Positions 29,929-38,288 of a stretch of 64,000 nt of DNA are shown here, in pieces; within the stretch, counting starts at the first letter, position 1, and each line of letters opens with the position of its first letter. The DNA lies in the NCBI RefSeq assembly GCF_000204195.1, contig NZ_AFBG01000021.1, positions 62,001-126,000 on the forward strand, given 5' to 3'. The notes beneath the pieces were generated by a model. The model saw nothing but the letters and a program-made list of their open reading frames with translations. It ran no database searches and had not been told where the DNA came from. The position numbers and the translations under genes are program-made. This stretch comes from Acidovorax radicis N35. Lineage in GTDB: Bacteria; Pseudomonadota; Gammaproteobacteria; Burkholderiales; Burkholderiaceae_C.

Positions 29929-30221
29929 TAAGAACCTGCTCAAGGTCTTTTCGGGGATCACATTGGAGTGCCATCGTGATGGACGTGAATGCTTCGGATG
30001 CGCCGCATGGGCTCGTGCCCATGCAGGCAGCCGGGGCGCCAAAGCTCCGAGGTCATTGGCCCGATTTCACCCCAACCCTTCGGGCAAGTGCCTTGCCGGG
30101 CGGTCTGCGGCGTTGCGGTGCTTGCCAATAGCACGGGCTATTGGCTGCGCCCCGCGCCTCGCATCCCATCCCGGCAAGGCACTTGTTGTGCGACCCCGAA
30201 AAGATCTTGAACAGGCTCTTA
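29929..30221. mobile_element. Two-armed MITE-like element 2 with 28-bp imperfect terminal inverted repeats
   Basis: Ends 29929-29956 and 30194-30221 match at 25 of 28 positions; both include a CCTGTTCA/CCTGCTCA core like element 1 and end next to TA. The right arm is AAGTGCCTTGCCGGG (30086-30100) with CCCGGCAAGGCACTT (30170-30184), enclosing GCCAATAGC/GCTATTGGC. The left arm keeps GCATGGGC/GCCCATGC (30005-30024). The terminal TAA is also the stop codon of the cyclase gene. Confidence 0.75.
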
Positions 30222-32228
30222 CAACTTGTCCAGCGCCACGGCGGGCGACCAGTCACTGCCAGCGGGCAAGGCGCGCGCCACTTCCACGCGTTCCTGCAGG
30301 CGCAGCGCCGCCGCATCATCGGGCACGCGCGCCAGCACCTGCGCAAGGTAGCCCTTGGCGCGCTCCCAGTCGCGCGCTTGGAAGGCGTCCAGCGCAGCCA
30401 GGCTGGCATCGCGCACCGCGACATCGTCGCAAGGCGTGAACACGCGCACCGGCTCGGTCTTGCCCTTGACGATCACGTCGTCCAGCGCACGCAGCAACAC
30501 CGTGGGCGGCAGTTGGGCTGCAGTGGCGGCCGACAACAAGATGCCGGTGCCAAACGCCTTGTTGGCCCCCTCCAGCCGGGCGGCGAGGTTCACGGCATCA
30601 CCAATCGCGGTGTACGAAAAGCGCTGCGCCGAACCCACGTTGCCCACCACCACACGCCCCGTGTGCAGGCCAATGCGCATGTGGATGGGCGGCAGGCCCC
30701 GCGCACGCAGGTCGGCCACCAGCACCGCCATGGCCTGCTGCATGGCGACGGCGGCGGCCACGGCGTGTTCGGCGTGCTGCGGATCGTCCAGTGGCGCCCC
30801 CCAGAAGGCCATCACCGCGTCGCCAATGAACTTGTCCACCGTACCGCCCGTGGCATGCACGATGGGTGTCATAGCGTTGAAGTACGCGGTGAGCACCTCT
30901 ACCGTCTGCTCGGCGCTCAGCTGCTCCGACAGGGTGGTGAAGTTGGCCAGGTCGGTGAACATGAGCGTGACCTCGCGCGCCTCGCCGCCCAGGCGCATCA
31001 GATCAGGCTGCGCAATGAGGCGCGAGACCACGGCGGGCGGCACGTACTGCGCGAACATCGCCCGCGTCTGGCGCGCGCGCCGGCGCACAAAGGCATAGCC
31101 CGCCAGCGCCGCTGCGCCGTAGACCGCCACCGCTGCCGCCGCAGGCAGCAATGGGGGCCACCACAGCTGAAAACGCCCAAACAGCCACCACGAGGCCCCC
31201 GCTATTGCCGCCACCAGCGCTGCTGCCAGCGCCGCGGCGCCCGCTGGGTGCAGTCTGCGGTTACCCCACAGCAGCAAAGGCACCAGCAGCACCACGAGCG
31301 CCAGCGTCCAGCCGTCCGAAACGCTGCGCAGCCCACCGCCGGTGAGGTAGTTGTCCACCAGCGTGGCCTGGAGCTCCACCCCAGGAAACAGGCGCTCGCC
31401 CCCTGCGGTGCCAAACGGTGAATTGAACAGGTCGGCCTGCGACCGCGACAACTCGGTCGCGGTGCGTGCAGACCGCCCCACCAGCACGATCTTGTTCTTG
31501 AAAAAACCTGCGGGTAGCAGGCCCGGCTCCAGCGCCTGGTAGTACGAGCGCGTGTCAAACGTGCCGCGCGGGCCCCGGTAGCCGATCCAGTCGAAGTGGC
31601 GCAGCACCGGCATCTTGCCGCGCGCCTCGGCCGCGCGCTGCGCCAGCCGCAGGGCAAAACTCTCGCGTGCCACGGGGACGCGGCGCACCACGAAGTCGTC
31701 GTCGGGCTCCACCCCCGCATCGCCCGCATCGGCCCCGGCGTCCAGGAACCGCTGCAGGGGCATCACGTCCAGCCACAGTGCAGCGTTGCTGCTGTCGATC
31801 TTTTCGCGCGTGGCGGCCAGCACCACGGGGCCGGTCTCTGCGATGGCCTGCGCGAGCGATGCATCCTCGGCCTCGGTAGACGGGTCGGCGAACACGATGT
31901 CCAGGCCTATGGCCGCGGCGCCCTCGTCGTGCAAACGCTGCAAAAGCGCTGCATGCACGCTGCGCGGGAAGGGCCAGGTGTGCTGCAGCTCCTGAAACGT
32001 GGGTTCGTCAATCGCCAGGATCACCACGGGCAGTGCCGTGCGCTGTGGCGCAGTCCAGGCCGTGAGCACGTCGAAGGTCTTGAACTCCAGCGCGTGCCAG
32101 GTACGGCTGAACGTGGCCGCCCCCAGCAGCAGCAACGCCAGCGCGCAAGCTGCCAGCGCATAGAACTGTTGCTGGCGCCGGACCGCTGGCGATGCGGAAT
32201 CAGAAACGGTAGCGCGCGTCCAGGACAT
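30219..32228 (-). CDS. CHASE2-domain adenylate cyclase (class III)
   Basis: 669 residues. A membrane anchor (about residues 20-40) is followed by an extracytoplasmic CHASE2 sensor domain (about 55-300, with ILAIDEPTFQELQHTWPFPRSVHAALL and GLDIVFADPS), three membrane helices (about 315-400), then a class III cyclase domain: VTLMFTDLANFTTLSE (metal Asp), TVDKFIGDAVMAFW (metal Asp and substrate Lys) and FSYTAIGDAVNLAARLEG (Asp for adenine, Asn-x3-Arg for catalysis). The Lys/Asp pair predicts ATP, so cyclic AMP. The start overlaps the upstream FecR-TPR-barrel gene by 29 bases, a strong hint of a joint function. Confidence 0.93.
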   Translation of the reverse strand: MSWTRATVSDSASPAVRRQQQFYALAACALALLLLGAATFSRTWHALEFKTFDVLTAWTAPQRTALPVVILAIDEPTFQELQHTWPFPRSVHAALLQRLHDEGAAAIGLDIVFADPSTEAEDASLAQAIAETGPVVLAATREKIDSSNAALWLDVMPLQRFLDAGADAGDAGVEPDDDFVVRRVPVARESFALRLAQRAAEARGKMPVLRHFDWIGYRGPRGTFDTRSYYQALEPGLLPAGFFKNKIVLVGRSARTATELSRSQADLFNSPFGTAGGERLFPGVELQATLVDNYLTGGGLRSVSDGWTLALVVLLVPLLLWGNRRLHPAGAAALAAALVAAIAGASWWLFGRFQLWWPPLLPAAAAVAVYGAAALAGYAFVRRRARQTRAMFAQYVPPAVVSRLIAQPDLMRLGGEAREVTLMFTDLANFTTLSEQLSAEQTVEVLTAYFNAMTPIVHATGGTVDKFIGDAVMAFWGAPLDDPQHAEHAVAAAVAMQQAMAVLVADLRARGLPPIHMRIGLHTGRVVVGNVGSAQRFSYTAIGDAVNLAARLEGANKAFGTGILLSAATAAQLPPTVLLRALDDVIVKGKTEPVRVFTPCDDVAVRDASLAALDAFQARDWERAKGYLAQVLARVPDDAAALRLQERVEVARALPAGSDWSPAVALDKL

Positions 32229-35200
32229 ACCGGGTCTTTCTGCGGTCTGACTTTGGCGCCCACAGGTTCAATGCGGCCACGCCCACCACCCAGTGTTTGT
32301 CCTGCGATTCCCAGAAGCCCATCAGGTCCACGCCCCAGCCCGGCGCCATGCGCGTGAGGTTTTCCTTGTCTTCAAAACGCTCCGACCGGTACACCGCGCG
32401 GCCGCTCAGGTACAGCCGCTGCGGGCTGGCCCAGGTGGCGCCCACCGCCAGCGTGTGGCGCGGGATGTAGGGGATGCGGCCCACGGGCACGTCCGCGTCG
32501 TGGCTGCGGCTTTCGCTGCCCTGGTAGAGGTACTTGGCATAGCCCGACCAGCGCCGGCTGAACATGTGGTTGAGGCCCGCGCCCAGGGTTTTGAGCGTGC
32601 CGGAGTCGAAGCTGGGCGTGTCTTCCAGCAGGTCGGTGGTCGAGAGGTTGACGAGCTGCGCGTTGCGCATTTCTTCGAGGAACGGCAGGCTGGGCGTGCG
32701 CAGGTCCACGCCCACGGTGCCGGGGTTGCGCACGCGCAGGTGGTCCGCGCGCAGGCTCAGGAAGGTGCTCGCACCCAGCTCCAGGCCCACCTGCGCCACG
32801 GTGCGCTTGTGGCGGCCGCCGGCCTCGACCAGACGGTCCTCGACGGGAATTCCCGCCGTTTCCACGCTGGTGAGGGTGGAAACGCTGAGTGGCCGCAGCC
32901 AGTCCTGGTAGGCCATGCGCACGGTGGTGCCTGCGGCGGGTTGCCACACCATGCCTACGCGGGGGGTGACGACGCGCTCCATCTCTGCGCGGCCAGCAGT
33001 TTCTTCGGTAAGTACATCAAGGTTCGCCAAGTAGTAGCTGGTGAGGCCATCGACGCGGTGGCGAATCTGTTGAATCCCCAGTGCGGCATCCAGATTCAAC
33101 GCAGCGTCCAGCCGCTGGGTGGTCGCCAGAGTAAGGCCGGTGTACCGCCGGTCAATCCGGTTGTAGCCCAGCGCAATCAAATAGTCCGTGTAAAGCCCCA
33201 CGCCGGGGATGTCGGCCGCCACCACGGTTTCGCCTGCCAACACATTGTTCTGCCGCTCACGCACGTGCTCAAGTGCAAGGCTCCAACGACTGCCCGGTGC
33301 CGTGTCCAAAGTGTGGCGCAATTGCAGATCGGTCAACTGTTTGCGTGGTGCAGTGCTGAAGCCCGTCACCGTCACCAAAGGTGGGTCGATATACGCCGTG
33401 GGGTAACGCAGATACTCGTTGTTTTCCACACTGCGGCCCAGCTTGATCCATGTCTGCTCCGTCGGCCCCCAGCGGTACGCTAGGCCCAAAGCGCCTTGGC
33501 TGTTCGTGTTGTCAATGGACGTCTCAAACAGGTTCTGGCTCCGCATACGGGCCTCGAACTGGTTCACATAGGCAAAGAGATTGATGCGCTCCGTAGGCTG
33601 CATGCCAACACCTGCAGTCACGGCGCGCCCGGTCAGATCGCCATAACCGCCCCGCACCGCCGGGGCCTGATTGTTCAGCAGATCAAAAGGCAACTCGCTC
33701 ACGCTGACCGACTGCGCTTTGAAGAACCAGGAAGTGGGCACATAGCTGTTGTTCATGCCATTGAGCGTGATGGCGGGTGCACGCGACCGTGCATCCTCCT
33801 TGTCCAGCGTCACCCCCACCGCCCCATGCGCCCCGGGTTGCTGCAGCAGCGACGAATACCGCTGGCTCGCCCCAAACGCCATCGGGTCTGTGAGGAAACC
33901 CTGGAACAGCGCCGAGTTCTTGTTGAACTCGCCTGCATACCGGTCCGCCAGGAACAGGTGGCTCCCGCCCCAGTAGGGATAGAAGCTCTGCTGCGCCAGT
34001 TCCAGCGCCCAGTCTTCCATGCCAAAGAAGGCCATGGAGGCGCCCAGGTTGGCGCTGCCTTTCTGGTCGTTGGCGACCTGGTTGAGCGACTTGAGGTAGG
34101 GCATGCGTTGCACCGCTGCGCGCGCAGCCTCCACCGCTTCGCCGGGCTGGAACAGGTCGGTGTGGATCTGTGCCAGCAGCATGTAGGGCACGGGGTCCTT
34201 GTCGTCCAGGCTGCTGGCCTGGCGCAGCGTGGCCAGCGCATCCTGGTGGCGGCCCAATTGGTAGTACGCCACGGCCGTCCAGGTCTTGGCGCGGGCGTAG
34301 CGGGGCTCCATCACGCCCGCGCGCAAAAAGGCATCCAGCGCGGCCTGAGGGTCGCCCTGCTTGAGGTGCAGCAGCCCCTGGCCGGTGAGTGCCACGTAGT
34401 CCGCCGGGTTGTCGCCCAAAGCGGTGGCAAAGGCCTGGCCCGCCTCGGTGAACTGGTTGGTGAAGGTTTCCAGCGTGCCCAGCTCGCCCCAGGCGCCGGG
34501 ACTTTGGGGCGACAGCGCCAGCGCCTGCTGCAGATTGGCGCGGGCGGGGCGGGCGTCTTCGCGTTCGGTGTGGGCACTGCCCAGGCCCTGCCAGCCCCGG
34601 GCGTCTTGCGGCGCGAGCTGCGTGGCCTCGGTGTATGCACTCAGCGTGCCGGGGGCATCTCCCCGGCGGCGGGCCAATTCAGCCCGCACCATCGCAAGCT
34701 CTGCATGCGCTGTGCCCTGTGCCGGGGCCAGCGTGGCGGTGGCCTCGTCCACGCGGTCGCTCAGCAGTTGCACCCGGGCCAGCTGGGCCACCAGGGCCGG
34801 GTGCGCGGGCCAGCGCTGCAGGGCGGTGCGCAGCGTGGTGGCCGCAGCGGCCGCGTCGCCTTCCATGAGCAACACGTCCGACTGCATGAGCCAGACCGGC
34901 AGCGGGGCGGCCGGCGTGGCCGCTTGGCGGGCCAGCTGTTCGCGCGCAGCGAGGACATCGCCCGCCTGCAGTGCGATGGCAGTCTCCATCACGGCCACCC
35001 AGGGTGCGGGTGCGCTGCCGTTTGCTTTCGCCTGCGCCAGCGCGGCACGCGCGGCGGGCAGATCGCGGGCCACCAGCGCGGCGCGCACCGGGGCCAGCGC
35101 TTCGGGCACGGGTTCAGCAGAAAGGTGCGGCAGCGGGTCGGCGCGCAGGGCGTTCACCCACTGGATGCGGTCGCGCGGCTGGCTCAGCACCAGCTTGACC

Positions 35201-35769
35201 GGGGCCTTGCCCACCTCGGCATAGGCAGCCTCGTTGGCGCCCACCGACACCTGCCCCTGCGCATTGGAGAACTCCACCGTGCCCGACAGCACGGTCAGCA
35301 AGGTGCGGCCGTCGTCCTCCACGCTGATGTCCCAGTCGGTGCCCCGGATCGCCGCCGTGGCGGCCGGGGTTTCCAGGTTCAGCCGCGAGCCATCGGCGCG
35401 GCGCGTCTGCGTCCAGGCCCGGCCCGCGTTGAGCAGCAGCGTGGTCACCGGCTGGGCGGGTGTGGCCACGCCCTTGACCTGCAGCACCGTGTTCTGGTGC
35501 AGGCGCAGCTGGGTGTCGTCGGCAAACAGCAGGGCCATCCGCGCGGCTTGCCGGGTGCGCACGAAATCGCCCGTGGCCAGGGCCTGGGCCGGGCGAGCGG
35601 GCTGCCAGTCGGCTGCAGCGGCGGCACGCTGGTCGCCCGTGCCCTGCAGGCTGACGATCTCGGCGGCAGCACCTGCGGGCACAGCGGCCTGGGCCAGCAG
35701 CGGCCAGGCCAGGGCGGTCAACGTGGCCAGCGCCGTGAGCGCGGGCAGGCAATGCTTCTTGTGGGACAT
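32200..35769 (-). CDS. FecR domain - TPR - outer-membrane barrel-like fusion protein
   Basis: 1189 residues. Signal peptide (MSHKKHCLPALTALATLTALAWPLLAQA), FecR domain (about 32-175: LATGDFVRTRQAARMALLFADDTQLRLHQNTVLQ, TPAATAAIRGTDWDISVEDDG), a run of tetratricopeptide-like helices (about 250-620, such as YVALTGQGLLHLKQGDPQAALDAFLRAG), then about 560 residues rich in alternating hydrophobic beta strands ending in the aromatic TRYVLDARYRF, as outer-membrane barrels do. Its 3' end overlaps a CHASE2 cyclase gene by 29 bases. FecR domains usually sense or relay envelope signals, so this could be the outer-membrane partner of the cyclase; that is inference. Confidence 0.85.
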   Translation of the reverse strand: MSHKKHCLPALTALATLTALAWPLLAQAAVPAGAAAEIVSLQGTGDQRAAAAADWQPARPAQALATGDFVRTRQAARMALLFADDTQLRLHQNTVLQVKGVATPAQPVTTLLLNAGRAWTQTRRADGSRLNLETPAATAAIRGTDWDISVEDDGRTLLTVLSGTVEFSNAQGQVSVGANEAAYAEVGKAPVKLVLSQPRDRIQWVNALRADPLPHLSAEPVPEALAPVRAALVARDLPAARAALAQAKANGSAPAPWVAVMETAIALQAGDVLAAREQLARQAATPAAPLPVWLMQSDVLLMEGDAAAAATTLRTALQRWPAHPALVAQLARVQLLSDRVDEATATLAPAQGTAHAELAMVRAELARRRGDAPGTLSAYTEATQLAPQDARGWQGLGSAHTEREDARPARANLQQALALSPQSPGAWGELGTLETFTNQFTEAGQAFATALGDNPADYVALTGQGLLHLKQGDPQAALDAFLRAGVMEPRYARAKTWTAVAYYQLGRHQDALATLRQASSLDDKDPVPYMLLAQIHTDLFQPGEAVEAARAAVQRMPYLKSLNQVANDQKGSANLGASMAFFGMEDWALELAQQSFYPYWGGSHLFLADRYAGEFNKNSALFQGFLTDPMAFGASQRYSSLLQQPGAHGAVGVTLDKEDARSRAPAITLNGMNNSYVPTSWFFKAQSVSVSELPFDLLNNQAPAVRGGYGDLTGRAVTAGVGMQPTERINLFAYVNQFEARMRSQNLFETSIDNTNSQGALGLAYRWGPTEQTWIKLGRSVENNEYLRYPTAYIDPPLVTVTGFSTAPRKQLTDLQLRHTLDTAPGSRWSLALEHVRERQNNVLAGETVVAADIPGVGLYTDYLIALGYNRIDRRYTGLTLATTQRLDAALNLDAALGIQQIRHRVDGLTSYYLANLDVLTEETAGRAEMERVVTPRVGMVWQPAAGTTVRMAYQDWLRPLSVSTLTSVETAGIPVEDRLVEAGGRHKRTVAQVGLELGASTFLSLRADHLRVRNPGTVGVDLRTPSLPFLEEMRNAQLVNLSTTDLLEDTPSFDSGTLKTLGAGLNHMFSRRWSGYAKYLYQGSESRSHDADVPVGRIPYIPRHTLAVGATWASPQRLYLSGRAVYRSERFEDKENLTRMAPGWGVDLMGFWESQDKHWVVGVAALNLWAPKSDRRKTRYVLDARYRF

Positions 35770-36062
35770 GTCGTGGGCTTTCGGGGAAGGCTGGAGGGGC
35801 ACCACCTGGCGCAGCCTCCCTGGCGCCCGGCGAGCAGAAATTATGGCCAGCCCACCGCCCCAACCGGCCTCTTGCGAGACACCGCACGGTTGCATTTTCA
35901 TGAAGAAAGCCACATTTCGTAGCATTGCGTCGCCGGCGACAGCGCCAGCGCAGCCCCGCACGGCCCCTTCCTACAGACGCGGCGCGGGTGCGGTGCTACA
36001 AATTGGTAACCCAAGATTGCATTGATCACACGCCCCGCGCGTGTTGCCTGGAGCCTCCAAAC
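35770..36062. other. Divergent intergenic region, no gene seen
   Basis: 293 bp between the FecR-fusion gene and the amidotransferase-like gene. I see no repeat or clear promoter; GGAGCC near 36050 may serve as the ribosome site for the + strand gene. Confidence 0.35.
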
Positions 36063-36935
36063 ATGCCCGCCGCCCGCCGCCTCAAGATTGGTCTGTCTGC
36101 CTGCTTTCAACACGCCGACCCCGCCCGCCCGCTGTTCAAGGGCAAAACCCTGCAGTACGTCGAACAGTCCATTGCCCACTGGCTCATGTCGGCCGGGGCC
36201 ATGGTGGTCATGGTGCCCTGCCCCACTGGCGAGACGGCACGCGGCGACGTGACGCTCGACCACTATGCCGAGTGGCTGGACGGCATCGTCATGCACGGTG
36301 GCGCCGATGTGTGGCCGGGCAACTATGGCGAGGAGCCCCTGCGCGAAGAGTGGGTGGGCGACCGCGTGCGCGACCTGTACGACCTGGCGGTCGTCAAGGC
36401 GTTTGCCCAGGTCGGAAAACCCATCTTCGGCGTGTGCCGGGGCCTACAGCTCATCAACGTGGCCTTTGGCGGCGCGCTGTACCAGGACATCGAGACCCAG
36501 CACCCCGGTGCGCAGCAACACCGCAACGCCAGCACGTACGACCAGCACTTTCACGACATCCACATCGTGCCCGACTCGCACCTGGCCAAGTTGTATCCGG
36601 ACACACCACGTGCACGCGTCAACAGCATCCACCACCAGGGCATCAAGCGGGTAGCGCCGGACTTTGTCGTCGAAGCGCTGAGTGAGCCCGACGGCGTGCC
36701 TGAAGCGATCCGCCTGCAACCGGCACCGGGGCGTGGCTACATCGCCGCCACGCAGTGGCACCCCGAGTTTCACAAGGTCGGCTCGGACACGCTGGACGAC
36801 ACCGCCATCCTGGAGGATTTTCTGTCTGCCTGCGAGCTGGCCAAGGCCAGCCCACGGACGGTAGCCCATCCCTCGCCGCCCCTGCGTGAACGGGCGTCGC
36901 GGCTGCTGCGGCGGGCGCTGGCAAAGCGGGCCTAG
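36063..36935 (+). CDS. Gamma-glutamyl-gamma-aminobutyrate hydrolase family protein (peptidase C26)
   Basis: 290 residues of the class I glutamine-amidotransferase-like fold. The nucleophile elbow is PIFGVCRGLQLINVAFGGALYQDI (catalytic Cys), and the His/Glu of the triad are in AATQWHPEFH. The N-terminus KIGLSACFQHADPARPLFKGKTLQYVEQSIAHWL is typical of PuuD-like enzymes, which hydrolyse gamma-glutamyl amides in polyamine breakdown. No other putrescine genes lie nearby, so the natural substrate is open. ATG 36063 gives the family N-terminus. Confidence 0.88.
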   Translation: MPAARRLKIGLSACFQHADPARPLFKGKTLQYVEQSIAHWLMSAGAMVVMVPCPTGETARGDVTLDHYAEWLDGIVMHGGADVWPGNYGEEPLREEWVGDRVRDLYDLAVVKAFAQVGKPIFGVCRGLQLINVAFGGALYQDIETQHPGAQQHRNASTYDQHFHDIHIVPDSHLAKLYPDTPRARVNSIHHQGIKRVAPDFVVEALSEPDGVPEAIRLQPAPGRGYIAATQWHPEFHKVGSDTLDDTAILEDFLSACELAKASPRTVAHPSPPLRERASRLLRRALAKRA

Positions 36936-37843
36936 CCCCCCTTCCCCATGGCAGGCCCGACCACCGCCTGTATCTGCCCGCGCAGCCAGCGGTGTGCCGC
37001 GTCTTGCTGGTAGCGCATGTGCCAGATCAGGTACATGGGCAGGCTGGGGCAGGCCACCGGTACGGGCACACCTGCCAGCGCGGCCAATGCGGTGCGCCCC
37101 ATCAATGACGGCGCCGTGGTGAGCAGCAAAGTGCCCCGCACAAACGCGGGCAGTGCAGCGAAGCCCGGCACACGCACCACCACCTGGCGGTGCACACCGC
37201 GCGCGTCGAGCTGACGGTCCAGGTCCAGCCCCCGGCGCGCCTCATAGGCCACAGTGGCGTGGTCGGCCGCCAGGTAGTCCGCCTCTGAAGTCGGGGCGTT
37301 GCGCACCGCAGGGTCGTAGAACACGCGGTACTGGTCTTCAAACAAGCGCTTTTGCACGACGTCGGTCCCCTCGGGTGGGCGAGGGCTGATGACGAGCTGG
37401 CACGCGTCGGACCGCAGCAGCTCGGCGCTGGGCGCGCCGCTGGGCACGATGCGCAGCGTGACGCCCGGTGCAGCGCTGCGCAGGCGCACGGCCAGCGCGG
37501 GCAAAAGCAGGTCGCGCTGAAAGTCGTTGGCGGCGATGGTCAGCTCGGTCTGCCAGGCGCGCGGGTCAAAGTCGGCCCCTTGGGCAAACAACTGCATCTG
37601 GTGCAGCATGTCGCGCGCGGGCTGGGCCAGCGCCTCGGCGCGTGCGGTGGGCACAATGCCGCGCCCGCGCTTCACAAACAGCGGGTCGCCGGTGATGGCG
37701 CGCAGCTTGTCGAGCAGGTGGCTCACGGCCGACTGGGTGACGCCCAGGCGCTCGGCCGCCGCCGTGATGCTGCCCGTCTCCAGCACCGCCAGCAGCAGCT
37801 TCAGCAGGTGCCCGTCCAGCTGTGATCCATCGAATTTGCTCAT
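36932..37843 (-). CDS. LysR-type regulator divergent from the second dioxygenase
   Basis: 303 residues. Helix-turn-helix: LLKLLLAVLETGSITAAAERLGVTQSAVSHLLDKLRAITGDPLFVKRGRGIVPT, followed by a LysR effector-binding domain (LTIAANDFQRDLLLPALAVRLRSAAPGVTLRIV). The DPLFVKRGRGI type belongs to the NodD/LinR/PcpR-like branch, often linked to aromatic compounds. It diverges from the LigAB-type pair at 37929, so it is the likely regulator of that pair. ATG 37843 is preferred over one 12 codons upstream. The stop overlaps the 3' end of the convergent hydrolase gene by 4 bp. Confidence 0.88.
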   Translation of the reverse strand: MSKFDGSQLDGHLLKLLLAVLETGSITAAAERLGVTQSAVSHLLDKLRAITGDPLFVKRGRGIVPTARAEALAQPARDMLHQMQLFAQGADFDPRAWQTELTIAANDFQRDLLLPALAVRLRSAAPGVTLRIVPSGAPSAELLRSDACQLVISPRPPEGTDVVQKRLFEDQYRVFYDPAVRNAPTSEADYLAADHATVAYEARRGLDLDRQLDARGVHRQVVVRVPGFAALPAFVRGTLLLTTAPSLMGRTALAALAGVPVPVACPSLPMYLIWHMRYQQDAAHRWLRGQIQAVVGPAMGKGG

Positions 37844-37928
37844 GCATTCGATGATCTTGGGCCCCTTCATCTTTGGCAATGCCGTCGCGACACTGCGGGC
37901 TGACCTACATCAAGCCCCGGAGACTTCC

Positions 37929-38276
37929 ATGCCTTCCCGCAACCCCCCGATCCCCGGCACCACGCCGTTCGATGGCGACCAGGCCCGCAAGGGTTATGCG
38001 CTGAACAAGATGTGCTTTTCGTTCAACAACGAGGCCAACCGCAAGGCCTTTGTGTCCGACGAAGAGGCGTACATGAAGCAGTACGGCCTGAACGAGCAGC
38101 AGGCTGCCGCCATCCGCGCCAAGAACGTGCTGCAGCTGATTGCCGCAGGCGGCAACGCCTACTACCTGGCCAAGTTTGCAGGCATCTTCAAGCTGGACAT
38201 GCAGGACATCGGCGCGCAGCAGACGGGCATGACCAAAGACGAATTCAAGGCCATGCTCGTGGCCGCAGGCAAATAA
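37929..38276 (+). CDS. LigA-type extradiol dioxygenase alpha subunit (second copy)
   Basis: 115 residues: PPIPGTTPFDGDQARKGYALNKMCFSFNNEANRKAFVSDEEAYMKQYGL and AAGGNAYYLAKFAGIFKLDMQDIGAQQTGMTKDEFKAMLV align with the LigA/PmdA pattern (GTTxFDxxQxRKGYxLNxxCxS) but the protein is shorter at the C-terminus than the operon copy at 13707. It should form a heterodimer with the beta subunit encoded 12 bp downstream. Divergence from the main copy suggests a different catechol-type substrate. Confidence 0.85.
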   Translation: MPSRNPPIPGTTPFDGDQARKGYALNKMCFSFNNEANRKAFVSDEEAYMKQYGLNEQQAAAIRAKNVLQLIAAGGNAYYLAKFAGIFKLDMQDIGAQQTGMTKDEFKAMLVAAGK

Positions 38277-38288
38277 GGAGACAAACCC

